From Actinomycetes bacterium (GTDB lineage: Bacteria > Actinomycetota > Coriobacteriia > Coriobacteriales > Eggerthellaceae): DNA of 26,676 bases. Positions 1 to 8,386 of this stretch are shown here, piece after piece; the stretch's first letter is position 1; the number at the start of each line of letters is the position of its first letter. The notes under the pieces were generated by a model, which was given only the letters and a program-made list of their open reading frames with translations, did no database searches and had not been told where the DNA came from. A program made the translations under genes and the position numbers. The DNA is taken from positions 1-26,676 of the forward strand of contig JAEZDJ010000064.1 in NCBI GenBank assembly GCA_023429565.1. The letters are read 5' to 3'.

Positions 1-111
1 ACCATTGATTTCTTTGAGCCGCTGTCTCCCGACGTGAGAGATGCGCTCGACGACATCGTCGCATGTCTTCGTGCGGGTGGTGATTTCACGCGGTATGCCA
101 CGATGGGTTGA
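1..111 (+). CDS. 3' end of an unidentified gene
   Basis: Reading frame 1 is open from the window edge to a TGA at 109-111 and encodes the last 36 residues of a protein whose start lies outside the window. The residues are of ordinary composition (acidic helix-like stretch, then GGDFTRYATMG at the C-terminus). I do not recognise the family. The next gene starts about 150 bases later with its own ribosome binding site. Confidence 0.5.
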   Translation, partial: TIDFFEPLSPDVRDALDDIVACLRAGGDFTRYATMG

Positions 112-264
112 TGCGTCTGGTTATGCCGCTTGAAAGGCGAATCGTCCGAAGGGCGGAAAGAGCGTCCGGGGGCGTGCGCTTTGCGGTTGCGGGCGGTCGC
201 TTTGAGCTAGACCGTCTGCGGTGGGGAAGAATGCAACCTGTGAAAAGGGAGAGAGGAAACGATC

Positions 265-1110
265 ATGGGTATGACGGAACAGGAGATTAAGGCTCTCAGG
301 CCCGATGCGCTCACGCCGGCCGAAACGGAGGCGAAGGCCGAGGCGCTCGGCAAGACCAAGGCATCGATGGTGCCTGCGAAGTGCTTTGTCTCCGCCATGC
401 TCGCCGGTGCGTTCATCGCGTTCGGCGGACTGTATTTCTGCGTGTTCTTGGGAGATCCCACCATGCCCTTCGCCGTCCAGCGGGTGGTGGGTGGATTGGT
501 CTTTTGCCTTGGGCTGGTGTTGGTTCTGTGCTGCGGCGCGGAACTGTTTACCGGCAATGTGCTTCTGATATGCGCAAAGGCATCGGGGGGAATTTGCTGG
601 AAGGAGACATTCAAGAACTGGGTGCTCGTTTGGGTGGGAAACCTGTGCGGTGCGCTGGTGGTGGTCGGTCTCGTCTACTTTGCCCACATTGCCGCCATGA
701 ACGGCGGTGGGGTCGGAGAGGCCATGGTGAACACCGCGGCAAGCAAGGTGTCGCCTGATTGGGCGACCTTGTTTTTCAAGGGAATTCTCTGCAACATTTT
801 CGTGTGCCTTGCCGTGTGGATCGGATACTCGGCCCGCACGGTGGTGGACAAGGTTGTTGGCATCTTGCTTCCCATCTCGGCATTCGTCGCATGCGGGTTT
901 GAGCACTGTGTCGCCAACATGTTCTTTCTTCCCATGGGCCTCGTGCTCAACACGGTCGGCGTCGGCTCTGCTGGCGCGGTGACGTTCGGCGGCGTTCTTT
1001 ACAACCTGTCGGCGGCGACGCTGGGAAATATCCTTGGTGGGCTGTTGGTTGGCCTGGCCTATTGGTTCATCTACCACAAGGTGCATGAAGCGAAGAGCGC
1101 CGTCAACTAG
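265..1110 (+). CDS. focA: Formate/nitrite transporter (FNT) family channel
   Basis: This 281-residue integral membrane protein belongs to the FNT family, pentameric channels that move formate, nitrite or hydrosulfide across the cytoplasmic membrane. The family motifs GAELFTGN and GFEHCVANMFFLP are present. The second carries the conserved pore histidine (EHCVAN). About six hydrophobic segments follow a charged N-terminal tail of roughly 35 residues. The ATG at 265 is preceded by GAGAGGAAA at a good distance. No pyruvate formate-lyase gene is adjacent. A Sec-dependent formate dehydrogenase lies in the same window, so formate is the likeliest substrate. That choice is inferred from context; nitrite or hydrosulfide cannot be excluded from sequence. 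Confidence 0.88.
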   Translation: MGMTEQEIKALRPDALTPAETEAKAEALGKTKASMVPAKCFVSAMLAGAFIAFGGLYFCVFLGDPTMPFAVQRVVGGLVFCLGLVLVLCCGAELFTGNVLLICAKASGGICWKETFKNWVLVWVGNLCGALVVVGLVYFAHIAAMNGGGVGEAMVNTAASKVSPDWATLFFKGILCNIFVCLAVWIGYSARTVVDKVVGILLPISAFVACGFEHCVANMFFLPMGLVLNTVGVGSAGAVTFGGVLYNLSAATLGNILGGLLVGLAYWFIYHKVHEAKSAVN

Positions 1111-1238
1111 CCAGGGCGTTCTTCTGGGCGGCTGGAATCGATCCGCGGTCCGTTCGCCGGCTTGGCGGTGGTGAACGCGTTCCTCTTCGCCGCCTTTTCG
1201 GCGCGGTGGGTACAATGGGCCAAAGACAGGGTGCTGAG

Positions 1239-1272
1239 CGGGCCGATCGAACGGGTGCTCTCGATCGGCCCG
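1239..1272. repeat. 12-bp perfect inverted repeat upstream of the cysteine desulfurase
   Basis: Arms at 1239-1250 (CGGGCCGATCGA) and 1261-1272 are exact reverse complements around a 10-base loop. The structure lies 43 bases before the ATG at 1315 and 128 bases after the focA stop. It has no T-tract, so it could be an operator, an mRNA leader hairpin or a Rho-type terminator element. A TACAAT box at 1211-1216 could be a -10 element placing the hairpin in the 5' leader, but no convincing -35 is seen. Confidence 0.5.
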
Positions 1273-1314
1273 CCCTTCGATCAGGATGATCGGTATGGAA
1301 GGTGTGGGCAGGGT

Positions 1315-2487
1315 ATGACAGGCGACGCATATCTCGACAACGCTGCAACGACGAAGCCCGATCCTCGGGTGGTGGAAACCGTCTGCACGGTGATGCAGGA
1401 TGGATTTGGCAATGCCTCGGCCGAGCATGCGCGGGGCCGACGGGCTCGCACGCTGTTGGAACGGAGCCGTCAGACGATAGCGGACGCCCTGGACGTCCGT
1501 GCGTCGGAAGTCTATTTTACTTCAGGTGGAACGGAATCGAACAATTTGGCCATCGCTGGGTCGTGCCGAGCCTGTCGTGACGAACGGACCGAGATCGTGA
1601 CGTCGTCTCTTGAGCATGCCTCGGTGACGAAGACCGTGCGCGGTCTCAAGCGCGAGGGATGGCCGGTGCATTATGTGCCGGCCCGTGACGGCGTATATGC
1701 TTCTGATGAGCTTGCCGGTTTCTTGAGTGACCGGACCGCCCTTGTCACGACCATGCTGGTGCAGAATGAAATGGGCTATGTCCTGCCCCTCGAAGAGATT
1801 GTGGCCACGCGAGACCGCTTGGCGCCGCAGGCGCTCGTGCATACCGATGCCGTGCAGGCGTTTGGGAAGATACGCTTCAAGCCTCAGGAGCTCGGCGTGG
1901 ACCTGGCCAGTGTGAGCGGTCACAAGATCGGCGGCCCTCAAGGAATTGGAGCCCTCTATGTGAAGACGGGCACGAACATGTTCACGACGGCGTTTGGCGG
2001 AGGTCAGGAACGCGGCCTTCGATCGGGCACAGAGGCTTTGCCGCTTATTGCGGGTTTCGCCAAAGCGGTCGACATCTCTCTCGGGCAAAGGGAGGAGGCG
2101 TTCTCGCGCGTCCTCGGATTGAAGCGGTCCTTGCTTGACGGCATCCTCGCACTCAAGCCCGAAACGCGAGTGAACTCGCGTGACGACGGATCTCCCTACA
2201 TCGTGAGCGTTTCGATTCCTGGCCTGGACAACACCGCCATGGTCTCGTTTCTCAGCGAGAGGGGCGTGTTCATTTCCAAGGCATCGGCATGCGAGACGCT
2301 GCACCCTGACGTCCCGCCCGAAGACTGGCGCGCAAAGCATCCTCTTTCGCTGCATCTCGCTGGGGTTCCGCACGCGCTGGTCGATTCGACCCTGCGCATG
2401 TCTTTCTCGCAACGAAGCACGGAACGCGACGTCGCCGCGTTCCTCGATGGCTTCACTGCTTATTTCTGCCAGGTGGGTCAAGGCTGA
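1315..2487 (+). CDS. Cysteine desulfurase, NifS/IscS-like (class V aminotransferase fold)
   Basis: This 390-residue PLP enzyme would take sulfur from cysteine as a protein persulfide, giving alanine. The start is set at the ATG before YLDNAATTKPDPRV, the normal NifS/IscS N-terminus; the frame is open upstream but the extra residues are not family-like. PLP contacts include SGGTESNN (about 70-77), the aldimine lysine K204 in SGHKIGGPQG, and RSGTE (236-240). The persulfide cysteine is C326 in SKASACET. The gene ends 20 bases before the carbonic anhydrase start, so the two are probably cotranscribed. No IscU-like scaffold is adjacent. A second, more divergent desulfurase at 16177 lies among selenium genes, so this copy is the better candidate for general Fe-S or thio-modification work. 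Confidence 0.88.
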   Translation: MTGDAYLDNAATTKPDPRVVETVCTVMQDGFGNASAEHARGRRARTLLERSRQTIADALDVRASEVYFTSGGTESNNLAIAGSCRACRDERTEIVTSSLEHASVTKTVRGLKREGWPVHYVPARDGVYASDELAGFLSDRTALVTTMLVQNEMGYVLPLEEIVATRDRLAPQALVHTDAVQAFGKIRFKPQELGVDLASVSGHKIGGPQGIGALYVKTGTNMFTTAFGGGQERGLRSGTEALPLIAGFAKAVDISLGQREEAFSRVLGLKRSLLDGILALKPETRVNSRDDGSPYIVSVSIPGLDNTAMVSFLSERGVFISKASACETLHPDVPPEDWRAKHPLSLHLAGVPHALVDSTLRMSFSQRSTERDVAAFLDGFTAYFCQVGQG

Positions 2488-2507
2488 TCAAACCGGAGGA
2501 GGTTTCC

Positions 2508-3092
2508 ATGGAAGGAACGGAAACGAACGGTGTGAGCGCCGAAAGGGCGCTTGAGAGGTTGAAGGCGGGCAGCCGTGCGTATCGGCGCGCATCACGCAAT
2601 GAGGGTGACATTTCGCCCGACGTGAGAGCTGCGGTATCTGAGGAAGGCCAGCATCCCTATGCGGCTATCGTGACCTGCTCTGATTCGCGGGTTGTTCCCG
2701 AGCATATCTTTATGGCTGGCATCGGGGAGCTCTTCACCATCCGGGTTGCGGGAAACGTCATGGGGCCCGTGGAAGTTGCGAGCGTGCTGTATGCGGTATC
2801 CCAGGTGCGTGTTCCGCTGGTCCTCGTCCTGGGGCACACTCGGTGCGGAGCCGTGAAGGCGGCCCTTGCCGGGGACGTGCAGGGACCGATGACGGCGGTC
2901 ACCGATGTTATTTCTCAGGCTGTAGGAGACGAACGTGACGACCGCGCCGCCGCCCTGCTCAATGTGGCGGCGCAGGTCGAGCGCCTGCTTTCCGTCGATG
3001 AAATCGCCGAATTCGTCGCAAGCGGCAATCTCGAGGTCACGAGTGCCCTCTATCGCATTGAGGACGGCGAGGTCGAATTCTGCAAACGATGA
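2508..3092 (+). CDS. Beta-class carbonic anhydrase
   Basis: This 194-residue protein interconverts CO2 and bicarbonate in the cytoplasm. The zinc ligands of the beta class are visible: C57 and D59 in CSDSR, then H110 and C113 in GHTRCGA. The Asp-Arg dyad (D59/R61) is intact. The length is normal for a bacterial beta-carbonic anhydrase. The ATG follows GGAGG at about 5 bases. It sits directly behind the cysteine desulfurase and ahead of a palindromic hairpin. In a formate-oxidising organism it would hydrate CO2 made by the dehydrogenase or supply bicarbonate for carboxylations; this role is inferred. Confidence 0.93.
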   Translation: MEGTETNGVSAERALERLKAGSRAYRRASRNEGDISPDVRAAVSEEGQHPYAAIVTCSDSRVVPEHIFMAGIGELFTIRVAGNVMGPVEVASVLYAVSQVRVPLVLVLGHTRCGAVKAALAGDVQGPMTAVTDVISQAVGDERDDRAAALLNVAAQVERLLSVDEIAEFVASGNLEVTSALYRIEDGEVEFCKR

Positions 3093-3101
3093 GACTCTGG
3101 A

Positions 3102-3129
3102 TCAGCCGCAGCGTCGACGCTGCGGCTGA
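3102..3129. terminator. 28-bp perfect palindrome after the carbonic anhydrase gene
   Basis: Bases 3102-3129 read the same on both strands (centre GTCGAC), giving a very stable stem ten bases after the carbonic anhydrase stop codon. The trailing sequence (GCGTTCCTTTGG) is only weakly T-rich, so intrinsic termination is possible but not clear. An operator or mRNA-stabilising hairpin is the alternative. Confidence 0.45.
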
Positions 3130-3174
3130 GCGTTCCTTTGGACTGCGGGTGGAGGGAGTGCGTCGCGGGCGGAG

Positions 3175-4443
3175 ATGGATGCATTCATGAGGCTTTTCAA
3201 GATTGCGATTGCTTCCGTGGCCATCGGGTTGGTCGTCGGCGTTTCGACGCTCGTGCTCAGCGCGTCGGTCGATGCTGCTTTCGCGGCCTTTCAAAGGTTG
3301 CCGTGGCTTGGCTTCGCCCTTCCTCTCGCCGGTGTGCTTTCGATCGTATGGTATCGGTTCCTCAAGGTTTCCCTCGACGAGAGCACAGCGACGGTCATTG
3401 AGGCGTCACGACGTTCGGAGCGCGTGCCGGCCCTGCTTGCCCCCGCCATTTTCCTGGGCACCTGCCTGACGGTCATCGGTGGCGGATCGGTTGGCAAGGA
3501 GGCCGCCGCGTTGCAATTGGGCGGCAGCATGGCCTCGTCGCTGGGGCCGCGGCTTGGGCTGCAGTCTGAGGAATATCAGGAGACGTTCGTCATGTGTGGC
3601 CTTGCGGCGGCCTTGAGCGCCGTTCTGTTCGCACCTATGGCGTCCTTCCTGTTCACGGTTGAGGTGATGCATCGTCGTTTTCGGCATCCTTGCCGGCTTG
3701 CCGCTGTGGCGATGTCGTCTCTTGTCGCTTATCTGGTTGCTCGTCTGTGGCAAGATGGGTGGCTCTCGCCAACGCTGAATGGGGCAGTCGAAGGCGGCGT
3801 CGATGCGGTTGCGGTTTTGGTCTTGGGTTTGTCCTGTGCCGCGGTCGGGGGCGCGTTTTGCGTGTCACTGAAGAAGCTGCGTCAGCTTCTCTCGAAAACC
3901 CCCTTTTCTGCTTTGACGCGCATCGGGGTTGGAGGCGCGCTGATCGCTCTGCTCGTTGGCGTTGCGGGTATGGATGTGTACAGCGGCACAGGAATCGTCC
4001 AGATAGAAAGGCTGCTTTCGGGCGGCTCCGTCGATGATGCGGCATTTTTGGGGAAGTTTGCACTGACGCTGCTGACCTTGGCTTTCGGCTTCAAAGGAGG
4101 AGAGGTGATGCCGGTTCTGTGCATAGGCGCCTGCCTGGGGGTGACGATTGCCTCCGCGATGCATGCCGATGTGGCGTTGATGGCCGCGCTGGGCATGGTC
4201 GCAATGTTCTCCGCCTGCACGAATTGTCCCCTGGCCTCGTGTGTGCTGGGCGTCGAGCTGTTCGGCTTCGGCATGGCCCCTCTGTGTGCGGGCGTTGCCA
4301 TAATCTCGTTCGTCTTTTCGTACCGATGCAGCCTGTTTCAGTCTGCCTGCATCGGCTGGACCCCTCGTGGCATGGTCAGTCGGCTTCGTGCGCGCCTGCG
4401 CCATCATGGAAGAGCGGATGACCCTCCGGCGAACGGCACGTGA
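3175..4443 (+). CDS. CLC-family anion channel/transporter
   Basis: This 422-residue, highly hydrophobic protein has CLC signature positions. GSVGKEAAALQLGG (104-117) stands where GREGP is usual, with the gating-type glutamate at E109. GGEVMP near residue 310 stands where GGxFxP is usual. The length fits a bare membrane CLC core without CBS domains. Both motifs deviate from classical chloride/proton antiporters, so the ion is uncertain; a fluoride-type CLC or another anion is possible. Two starts are plausible: ATG at 3175 (GGAG directly against it, GGAGGGAG 16 bases upstream) or ATG at 3187 (GGAG 12 bases upstream). The C-terminal 30 residues are polar and Arg-rich. Confidence 0.82.
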   Translation: MDAFMRLFKIAIASVAIGLVVGVSTLVLSASVDAAFAAFQRLPWLGFALPLAGVLSIVWYRFLKVSLDESTATVIEASRRSERVPALLAPAIFLGTCLTVIGGGSVGKEAAALQLGGSMASSLGPRLGLQSEEYQETFVMCGLAAALSAVLFAPMASFLFTVEVMHRRFRHPCRLAAVAMSSLVAYLVARLWQDGWLSPTLNGAVEGGVDAVAVLVLGLSCAAVGGAFCVSLKKLRQLLSKTPFSALTRIGVGGALIALLVGVAGMDVYSGTGIVQIERLLSGGSVDDAAFLGKFALTLLTLAFGFKGGEVMPVLCIGACLGVTIASAMHADVALMAALGMVAMFSACTNCPLASCVLGVELFGFGMAPLCAGVAIISFVFSYRCSLFQSACIGWTPRGMVSRLRARLRHHGRADDPPANGT

Positions 4444-5047
4444 TTCTGCCTCTTAGACCGCAGGGCCTTCTCGTTGAGCCATGCCTGCGCCTTTGAAGCG
4501 GCCGTGAGGCAGCAGAGCGGCTCTTCAAAGATTTTCTGGTGTTCTGTGTTTGGTTGGCTTCTTTGTTTTTCGTTCTTCCTGTATCTCTTGGTGAAGGGGA
4601 TGGTCTCTGTGCGTTTTCTTGAAAATCGCTGTATCGAGGCGTCTTGGGAGAGGGGCTGCGAAACAGCATTGCCATTCGTTCCCTCTGGTTTACGATGGGA
4701 AAAGTCTTTGACGCCGCTCATGGGGGGTGTGATCCTGCCGTTTAAGGAGTTGTTCTGTTGACGGCGCCATGCGTGCGATGGTCTAATGGCTATATCGGAT
4801 TTCGATTTGCGATCTTCTGCCTCGCGATTCATTCTGTGTCTATCCGATTGCGACAAACAGCATAAAGGGTGACGTATCGCCGGTTTGGGACCTGCATCCC
4901 ACGGTTGCGTTTGACTCCTCTATGTCTTTTCTGCATTCCGATCGAACTATGACAAGCGTCAGATCTGATGGGTCTGAAAACGACGCGTCCTGTGTCGCGT
5001 CCCTTGTGGTCGTGATGCTTGGGCGTCGGCGAAAAGGAGATGTCACA
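4444..5047. other. Gene-free stretch with the promoter and leader of the DCCP1 operon
   Basis: No convincing gene was found in these 604 bases. A 95-codon frame at 4474-4761 has one hydrophobic stretch but no ribosome binding site and no recognisable family. A good promoter lies at 4758-4787, leaving a leader of about 250 bases before the ATG at 5048. The leader holds a small GACGCG/CGCGTC stem near 4980-5000. No known riboswitch signature was recognised. Confidence 0.5.
4758..4787 (+). promoter_or_regulatory. Candidate housekeeping sigma-factor promoter of the DCCP1-UroD-metNIQ operon
   Basis: TTGACG at 4758-4763 and TCTAAT at 4782-4787 are separated by 18 bases, each matching five of six consensus positions. 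A TG dinucleotide one base before the -10 gives an extended -10. Transcription would start near 4794. Confidence 0.55.
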
Positions 5048-6205
5048 ATGTCGTGCGAGGCAGTTCTCCCTCGAACTTACGAGGAGTTTAACGAGAAGCG
5101 CAAGCAGAGCTTCATGACGGTGAAGGATTTCAAGGACAAGGGCGGCAGGCTTGTAGGATACCTGTGCAGCTATGCCCCGCTCGAAGTGATCGACGCGGCC
5201 GGTGCTGCAGCGGTGGGGCTGTGTGGGACGAGCAATGAGACCGTTCCCATCGCCGAGAGGGTTCTGCCGCAGAACCTCTGTCCGCTCATCAAGTCGACCT
5301 ACGGATTCGCCCTGTCTCAGAAGTGTCCGTTCACCTACTTCAGCGACCTCATCGTGGGAGAGACCACCTGTGACGGCAAGAAGAAGATGTACGAGCTGCT
5401 CTCCGACCTGAAGGACACCTATGTCCTGCGCCTGCCGCAAGGACAGGATCGTCCTTGGGAGGCGATGGCGTGGTACGAAGAGGTGAAGCTGTTCAAGGAG
5501 GAGCTGGAACGCCGTTTCTCTCTCGAGATCACCGACGACGCCCTGCGCGAGGCCGCGCGGCGACGCAACCGTCTCCGTCGTGCGCTCGTCGACCTCTACG
5601 GCGTGCAGGAGAGCGTCCCTGCCGCCATGTCGGGCGTCGAGCTGATGAGCACGCTCCTTGCCGGCACGTTCCGCTTCGACGTCGAAGGCTACGCGCATGA
5701 CCTCGAGCAGGCCGCCCGCCGGCACCGCGAGGAAGCGGACCGGAAGGGAAGCGGCATCTCCCCCCATGCCAAGCGCATCCTGATCACTGGATGCCCGACC
5801 GGGGGCGTCGTCGACAAGGTCGGGGGGACCATCGAAGCCAACGGCGGCTCGATCGTGTGCCTTGACAACTGCATGGGGGAGCGGACGAATCGCCTGATGG
5901 TCGATGAAGAGGCCGATGACATCCTGCGCGCCATCTCCGACCGGTACCTGGCCATCAGCTGCTCGGTCATGACGCCCAACGCCGGTCGCCGGGAGAACAC
6001 GCTTGACATGGTCAAACGTTACCAGGTTGACGGCGTGGTCGACGTCGTGCTCACCGCATGCCACACGTTCAACGTAGAGAGCACCCTCATGGGCGCCTTG
6101 ATGGAAGAGCACGGCATTCCCTACATGAAACTGGAGACTGACTACTCCTCGGGCGATCTTGGGCAGATCGAGACCCGCCTGGCCGCCTTCATCGAGACGG
6201 TCTGA
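5048..6205 (+). CDS. Double-cubane / 2-hydroxyacyl-CoA dehydratase (HgdB) family Fe-S protein, DCCP1
   Basis: This 385-residue protein belongs to the HgdB/BcrB-like family (COG1775 type), which includes double-cubane cluster proteins fed by an ATP-dependent activase. The family hallmark TTCDGKKKMYELL is at about 106-118. Cysteines C59, C78, C93, C108, C249, C271, C275, C305 and C338 are candidate cluster ligands or structural residues. Only one subunit is encoded, with no HgdA partner, which favours a homodimeric double-cubane protein over a classical dehydratase. The ATG at 5048 follows AAAAGGAGATGTCACA; the frame is open 42 codons further upstream but without a better site. It is the first gene of the operon and ends five bases before the UroD-like gene. 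Its activase is probably the one at 17587. The substrate is unknown. Confidence 0.8.
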   Translation: MSCEAVLPRTYEEFNEKRKQSFMTVKDFKDKGGRLVGYLCSYAPLEVIDAAGAAAVGLCGTSNETVPIAERVLPQNLCPLIKSTYGFALSQKCPFTYFSDLIVGETTCDGKKKMYELLSDLKDTYVLRLPQGQDRPWEAMAWYEEVKLFKEELERRFSLEITDDALREAARRRNRLRRALVDLYGVQESVPAAMSGVELMSTLLAGTFRFDVEGYAHDLEQAARRHREEADRKGSGISPHAKRILITGCPTGGVVDKVGGTIEANGGSIVCLDNCMGERTNRLMVDEEADDILRAISDRYLAISCSVMTPNAGRRENTLDMVKRYQVDGVVDVVLTACHTFNVESTLMGALMEEHGIPYMKLETDYSSGDLGQIETRLAAFIETV

Positions 6206-6210
6206 TCTTC

Positions 6211-7389
6211 ATGGAGCTGACCCCTCTGGAGATGACCCCGCGGCAGCGGGCGAAGGCCTATGCGGCGGGCGAGGAGGTTGACCGCATTCCCACGACCCTG
6301 AGCGCGGGAGAGACCGCGCCTCCGCTCTACGGCATCGACATCTGCGACTATTACTTCTCGGCCGATGCGATGGTGGAGGTGGAGAGCGCTCTCGCCCGTG
6401 ACTTCGGGGCGGACAACATGGGCATGGGCCTCGGGTTGCGCGCCGTGCCCGAGGCCTTGGGCACGAGGCTTGTGTATCCACGGGATGCGGTCTCCTTCAT
6501 CGATGAACCGGTGTTGCGCACGCTGCCTGAGGTGGACTGCCTCGACATCGTGAATGTGAACAGGGATGGTCGGCTTCCGCTCTTCATCGAGGCGTTCGAG
6601 CGCTTGCAGGAAACTTTCGGCGCAGAGCGTGTCGTAAGCAGCGGCCTGGCCGGTCCATTCACGACGGCATGCGGGCTGGTGGATGCCGAACAGCTTCTGA
6701 AGGCCATGCTGAAGGACAAGGCCGCGGTGCACCATCTCATGCAGTTCGCCACGGACTGCGTGGTCGCCTGCACGCACGACCTTCATGAAAGGCTCGGCAT
6801 CGCATTCTCGTTGTCCGAGCCCATGTGCTCGAGGAATCTGCTGAGCAAACGGCAGTTCATCGAGTTCTGCAAGCCCTATCTCGCGCAGGCGGTGCGACGC
6901 ATGAACGGGTTTCAACAGGCTACCTCGCTGCATATCTGCGGCATGACGAAGGATCGCTGGGAGGACGTGGTCGATGTCGGCGTCAGCGGGTTCTGGATGG
7001 ACGATTGCGAAAGCCTCGAGGAAGCCAAACGTTTCCATGGGCAGAGCATCGCGCTCATGGGGAACCTGCCTCCTCTGGACGTGCTGCGCGACGGCACGCC
7101 TGCTGACATCGCAGAGGGCGTGAGGCGCTGCATAGCCGCGGCGGGCGACAACCCCCGGGGCTATTGCCTCTGTCCGGGCTGCACGACGCCGGTGGCGACC
7201 TCGCGGGAGCATCTGATCGCGTTCATGAACGCGGCGGCGCGCTATGGCCGGTTTGCGCGAAAGGGGTCGATGCCCGAGGGCATGAGGCGGGAGGACCTTC
7301 CTCCCGCCGCGATACACGACACATTTGGAGAGGCCGGCTCCGCGCAGGGCCGTTCCCTACAAGAGAAGGAGACCGTTCTTGATGATTGA
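6211..7389 (+). CDS. UroD-like (MtaA/CmuA family) corrinoid or thiol methyltransferase
   Basis: This 392-residue protein has the uroporphyrinogen-decarboxylase fold used by corrinoid-dependent methyltransferases such as MtaA, CmuA, MtsA and MtvA. Zinc-site residues typical of the methyltransferase branch are visible: H241 and C243 in LHICGMT, then C319, C321 and C324 in GYCLCPGCTTP. It therefore more likely moves a methyl group between a corrinoid protein and a thiol or methylated substrate than makes haem. The start is five bases after the DCCP1 stop with no strong ribosome site, suggesting translational coupling. Its last eight bases overlap metN. A corrinoid protein and corrinoid activase are encoded on the opposite strand at 10738-13954. 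Which half-reaction it performs cannot be told from sequence. Confidence 0.8.
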   Translation: MELTPLEMTPRQRAKAYAAGEEVDRIPTTLSAGETAPPLYGIDICDYYFSADAMVEVESALARDFGADNMGMGLGLRAVPEALGTRLVYPRDAVSFIDEPVLRTLPEVDCLDIVNVNRDGRLPLFIEAFERLQETFGAERVVSSGLAGPFTTACGLVDAEQLLKAMLKDKAAVHHLMQFATDCVVACTHDLHERLGIAFSLSEPMCSRNLLSKRQFIEFCKPYLAQAVRRMNGFQQATSLHICGMTKDRWEDVVDVGVSGFWMDDCESLEEAKRFHGQSIALMGNLPPLDVLRDGTPADIAEGVRRCIAAAGDNPRGYCLCPGCTTPVATSREHLIAFMNAAARYGRFARKGSMPEGMRREDLPPAAIHDTFGEAGSAQGRSLQEKETVLDD

Positions 7390-8386
7390 AGCGAGGGACC
7401 TGACGAAGACCTGGGTCGACGGTTCGTCCGCCCTGGACGACGTCGATCTGGCCGTGGAGGAAGGCGACATCTATGCCCTGGTCGGCAGAAGCGGTGCCGG
7501 GAAGTCCACGTTGTTGCGCTGCATCAACGGGCTTACCTCGTACCAGGCGGGCAGCCTGAAGGTCGACGGACGTGAGATCCGTGACATGTCCGAGGGAGAG
7601 CTTCGGGAGTTCAGACGCCATATCGGTATGATCTTCCAGCACTTTTCCCTGCTCGAGCGTGAGACGGTCTACAACAACATCGCTTTGCCGATGAAGTGTT
7701 GGCGGTATACGAAGACCGAGATCGACCGAAAGGTGAGGACGCTGCTGGACTTTGTCGGCCTCGCCGACAAGGCGAAGGTGAAGCCGCGGAGCCTCAGCGG
7801 CGGGCAGAAACAGCGCGTCGCCATCGCCCGAGCCCTCACGATGGATTCGAAGATCCTGCTGTGCGACGAGGCGACCTCTGCGCTCGATCCCCATACCGAA
7901 GCCTCCATTCTTGACCTGCTGGCCGAGGTCAATCGCAACATCGGCATCACCGTCATTGTGGTCACCCATCAGATGGAGGTCGTTCGAAAGGCGTGCGGCA
8001 AGGCGAGCATCCTCGAAGGGGGACGCATCGCCGATGCCGGCTCGGTGGAGGACATCTTCTTCCAGAGGCCTCCTTCGCTCCAGAGGCTGCTTGGCGAGGA
8101 AATCGCATCCGCTCTGCCCAAGACGGGTCACAATGTCCAGGTGTTCTATCCCATCGATACGCTGGAGGATGGGGCGGTGCTCGCCCGCATGGCGCAGGAT
8201 CTGGACTATCCCTTCTCGATCGTGGAGGGCAGCGTCCGGCAATATCAGGACTCGAGTAGGGGACTGTTCACCATCAACGTTGACGATGCCCACCTTGACC
8301 AGGTGGGGCGCTATCTCGATGCCGCCGACGTCGCCTGGCGCTTGGCCTTGGCGGCTCCTGTCGGCTCGGACGGAGGCGAGGCGTGA
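7382..8386 (+). CDS. metN: Methionine-type ABC importer ATPase with NIL domain
   Basis: This 334-residue ATPase powers a MetNI-type importer. Walker A is GRSGAGKST (35-43), the signature is LSGGQ (138-142), Walker B is ILLCDEATSALDP (158-170), and the H-loop is VVTHQ. The C-terminal region from about residue 250 resembles the NIL domain that senses intracellular methionine and shuts down transport in MetN. The ATG at 7382 overlaps the end of the UroD-like gene and is preceded by AAGGAG. The stop overlaps metI by one base (TGATG). Methionine is the default substrate, but the fixed linkage to a methyltransferase allows another methylated or methylthio amino acid. Confidence 0.92.
   Translation: MIEARDLTKTWVDGSSALDDVDLAVEEGDIYALVGRSGAGKSTLLRCINGLTSYQAGSLKVDGREIRDMSEGELREFRRHIGMIFQHFSLLERETVYNNIALPMKCWRYTKTEIDRKVRTLLDFVGLADKAKVKPRSLSGGQKQRVAIARALTMDSKILLCDEATSALDPHTEASILDLLAEVNRNIGITVIVVTHQMEVVRKACGKASILEGGRIADAGSVEDIFFQRPPSLQRLLGEEIASALPKTGHNVQVFYPIDTLEDGAVLARMAQDLDYPFSIVEGSVRQYQDSSRGLFTINVDDAHLDQVGRYLDAADVAWRLALAAPVGSDGGEA

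Noticed and set aside
121..1428. Long minus-strand open frames opposite focA and other plus-strand genes (also 4829-6112, 6142-7317, 7223-8407, 16171-17322)
   Set aside because: They are antisense shadows of well-recognised GC-rich genes, with low-complexity Arg/His-rich translations and no family motifs.
4474..4761. 95-codon open frame with a hydrophobic segment
   Set aside because: It has no ribosome binding site, no family resemblance and overlaps the promoter of the DCCP1 operon.
6211..7389. Haem-pathway uroporphyrinogen decarboxylase HemE
   Set aside because: The HxC and C-rich zinc-site motifs and the corrinoid and importer neighbourhood fit the methyltransferase branch instead.
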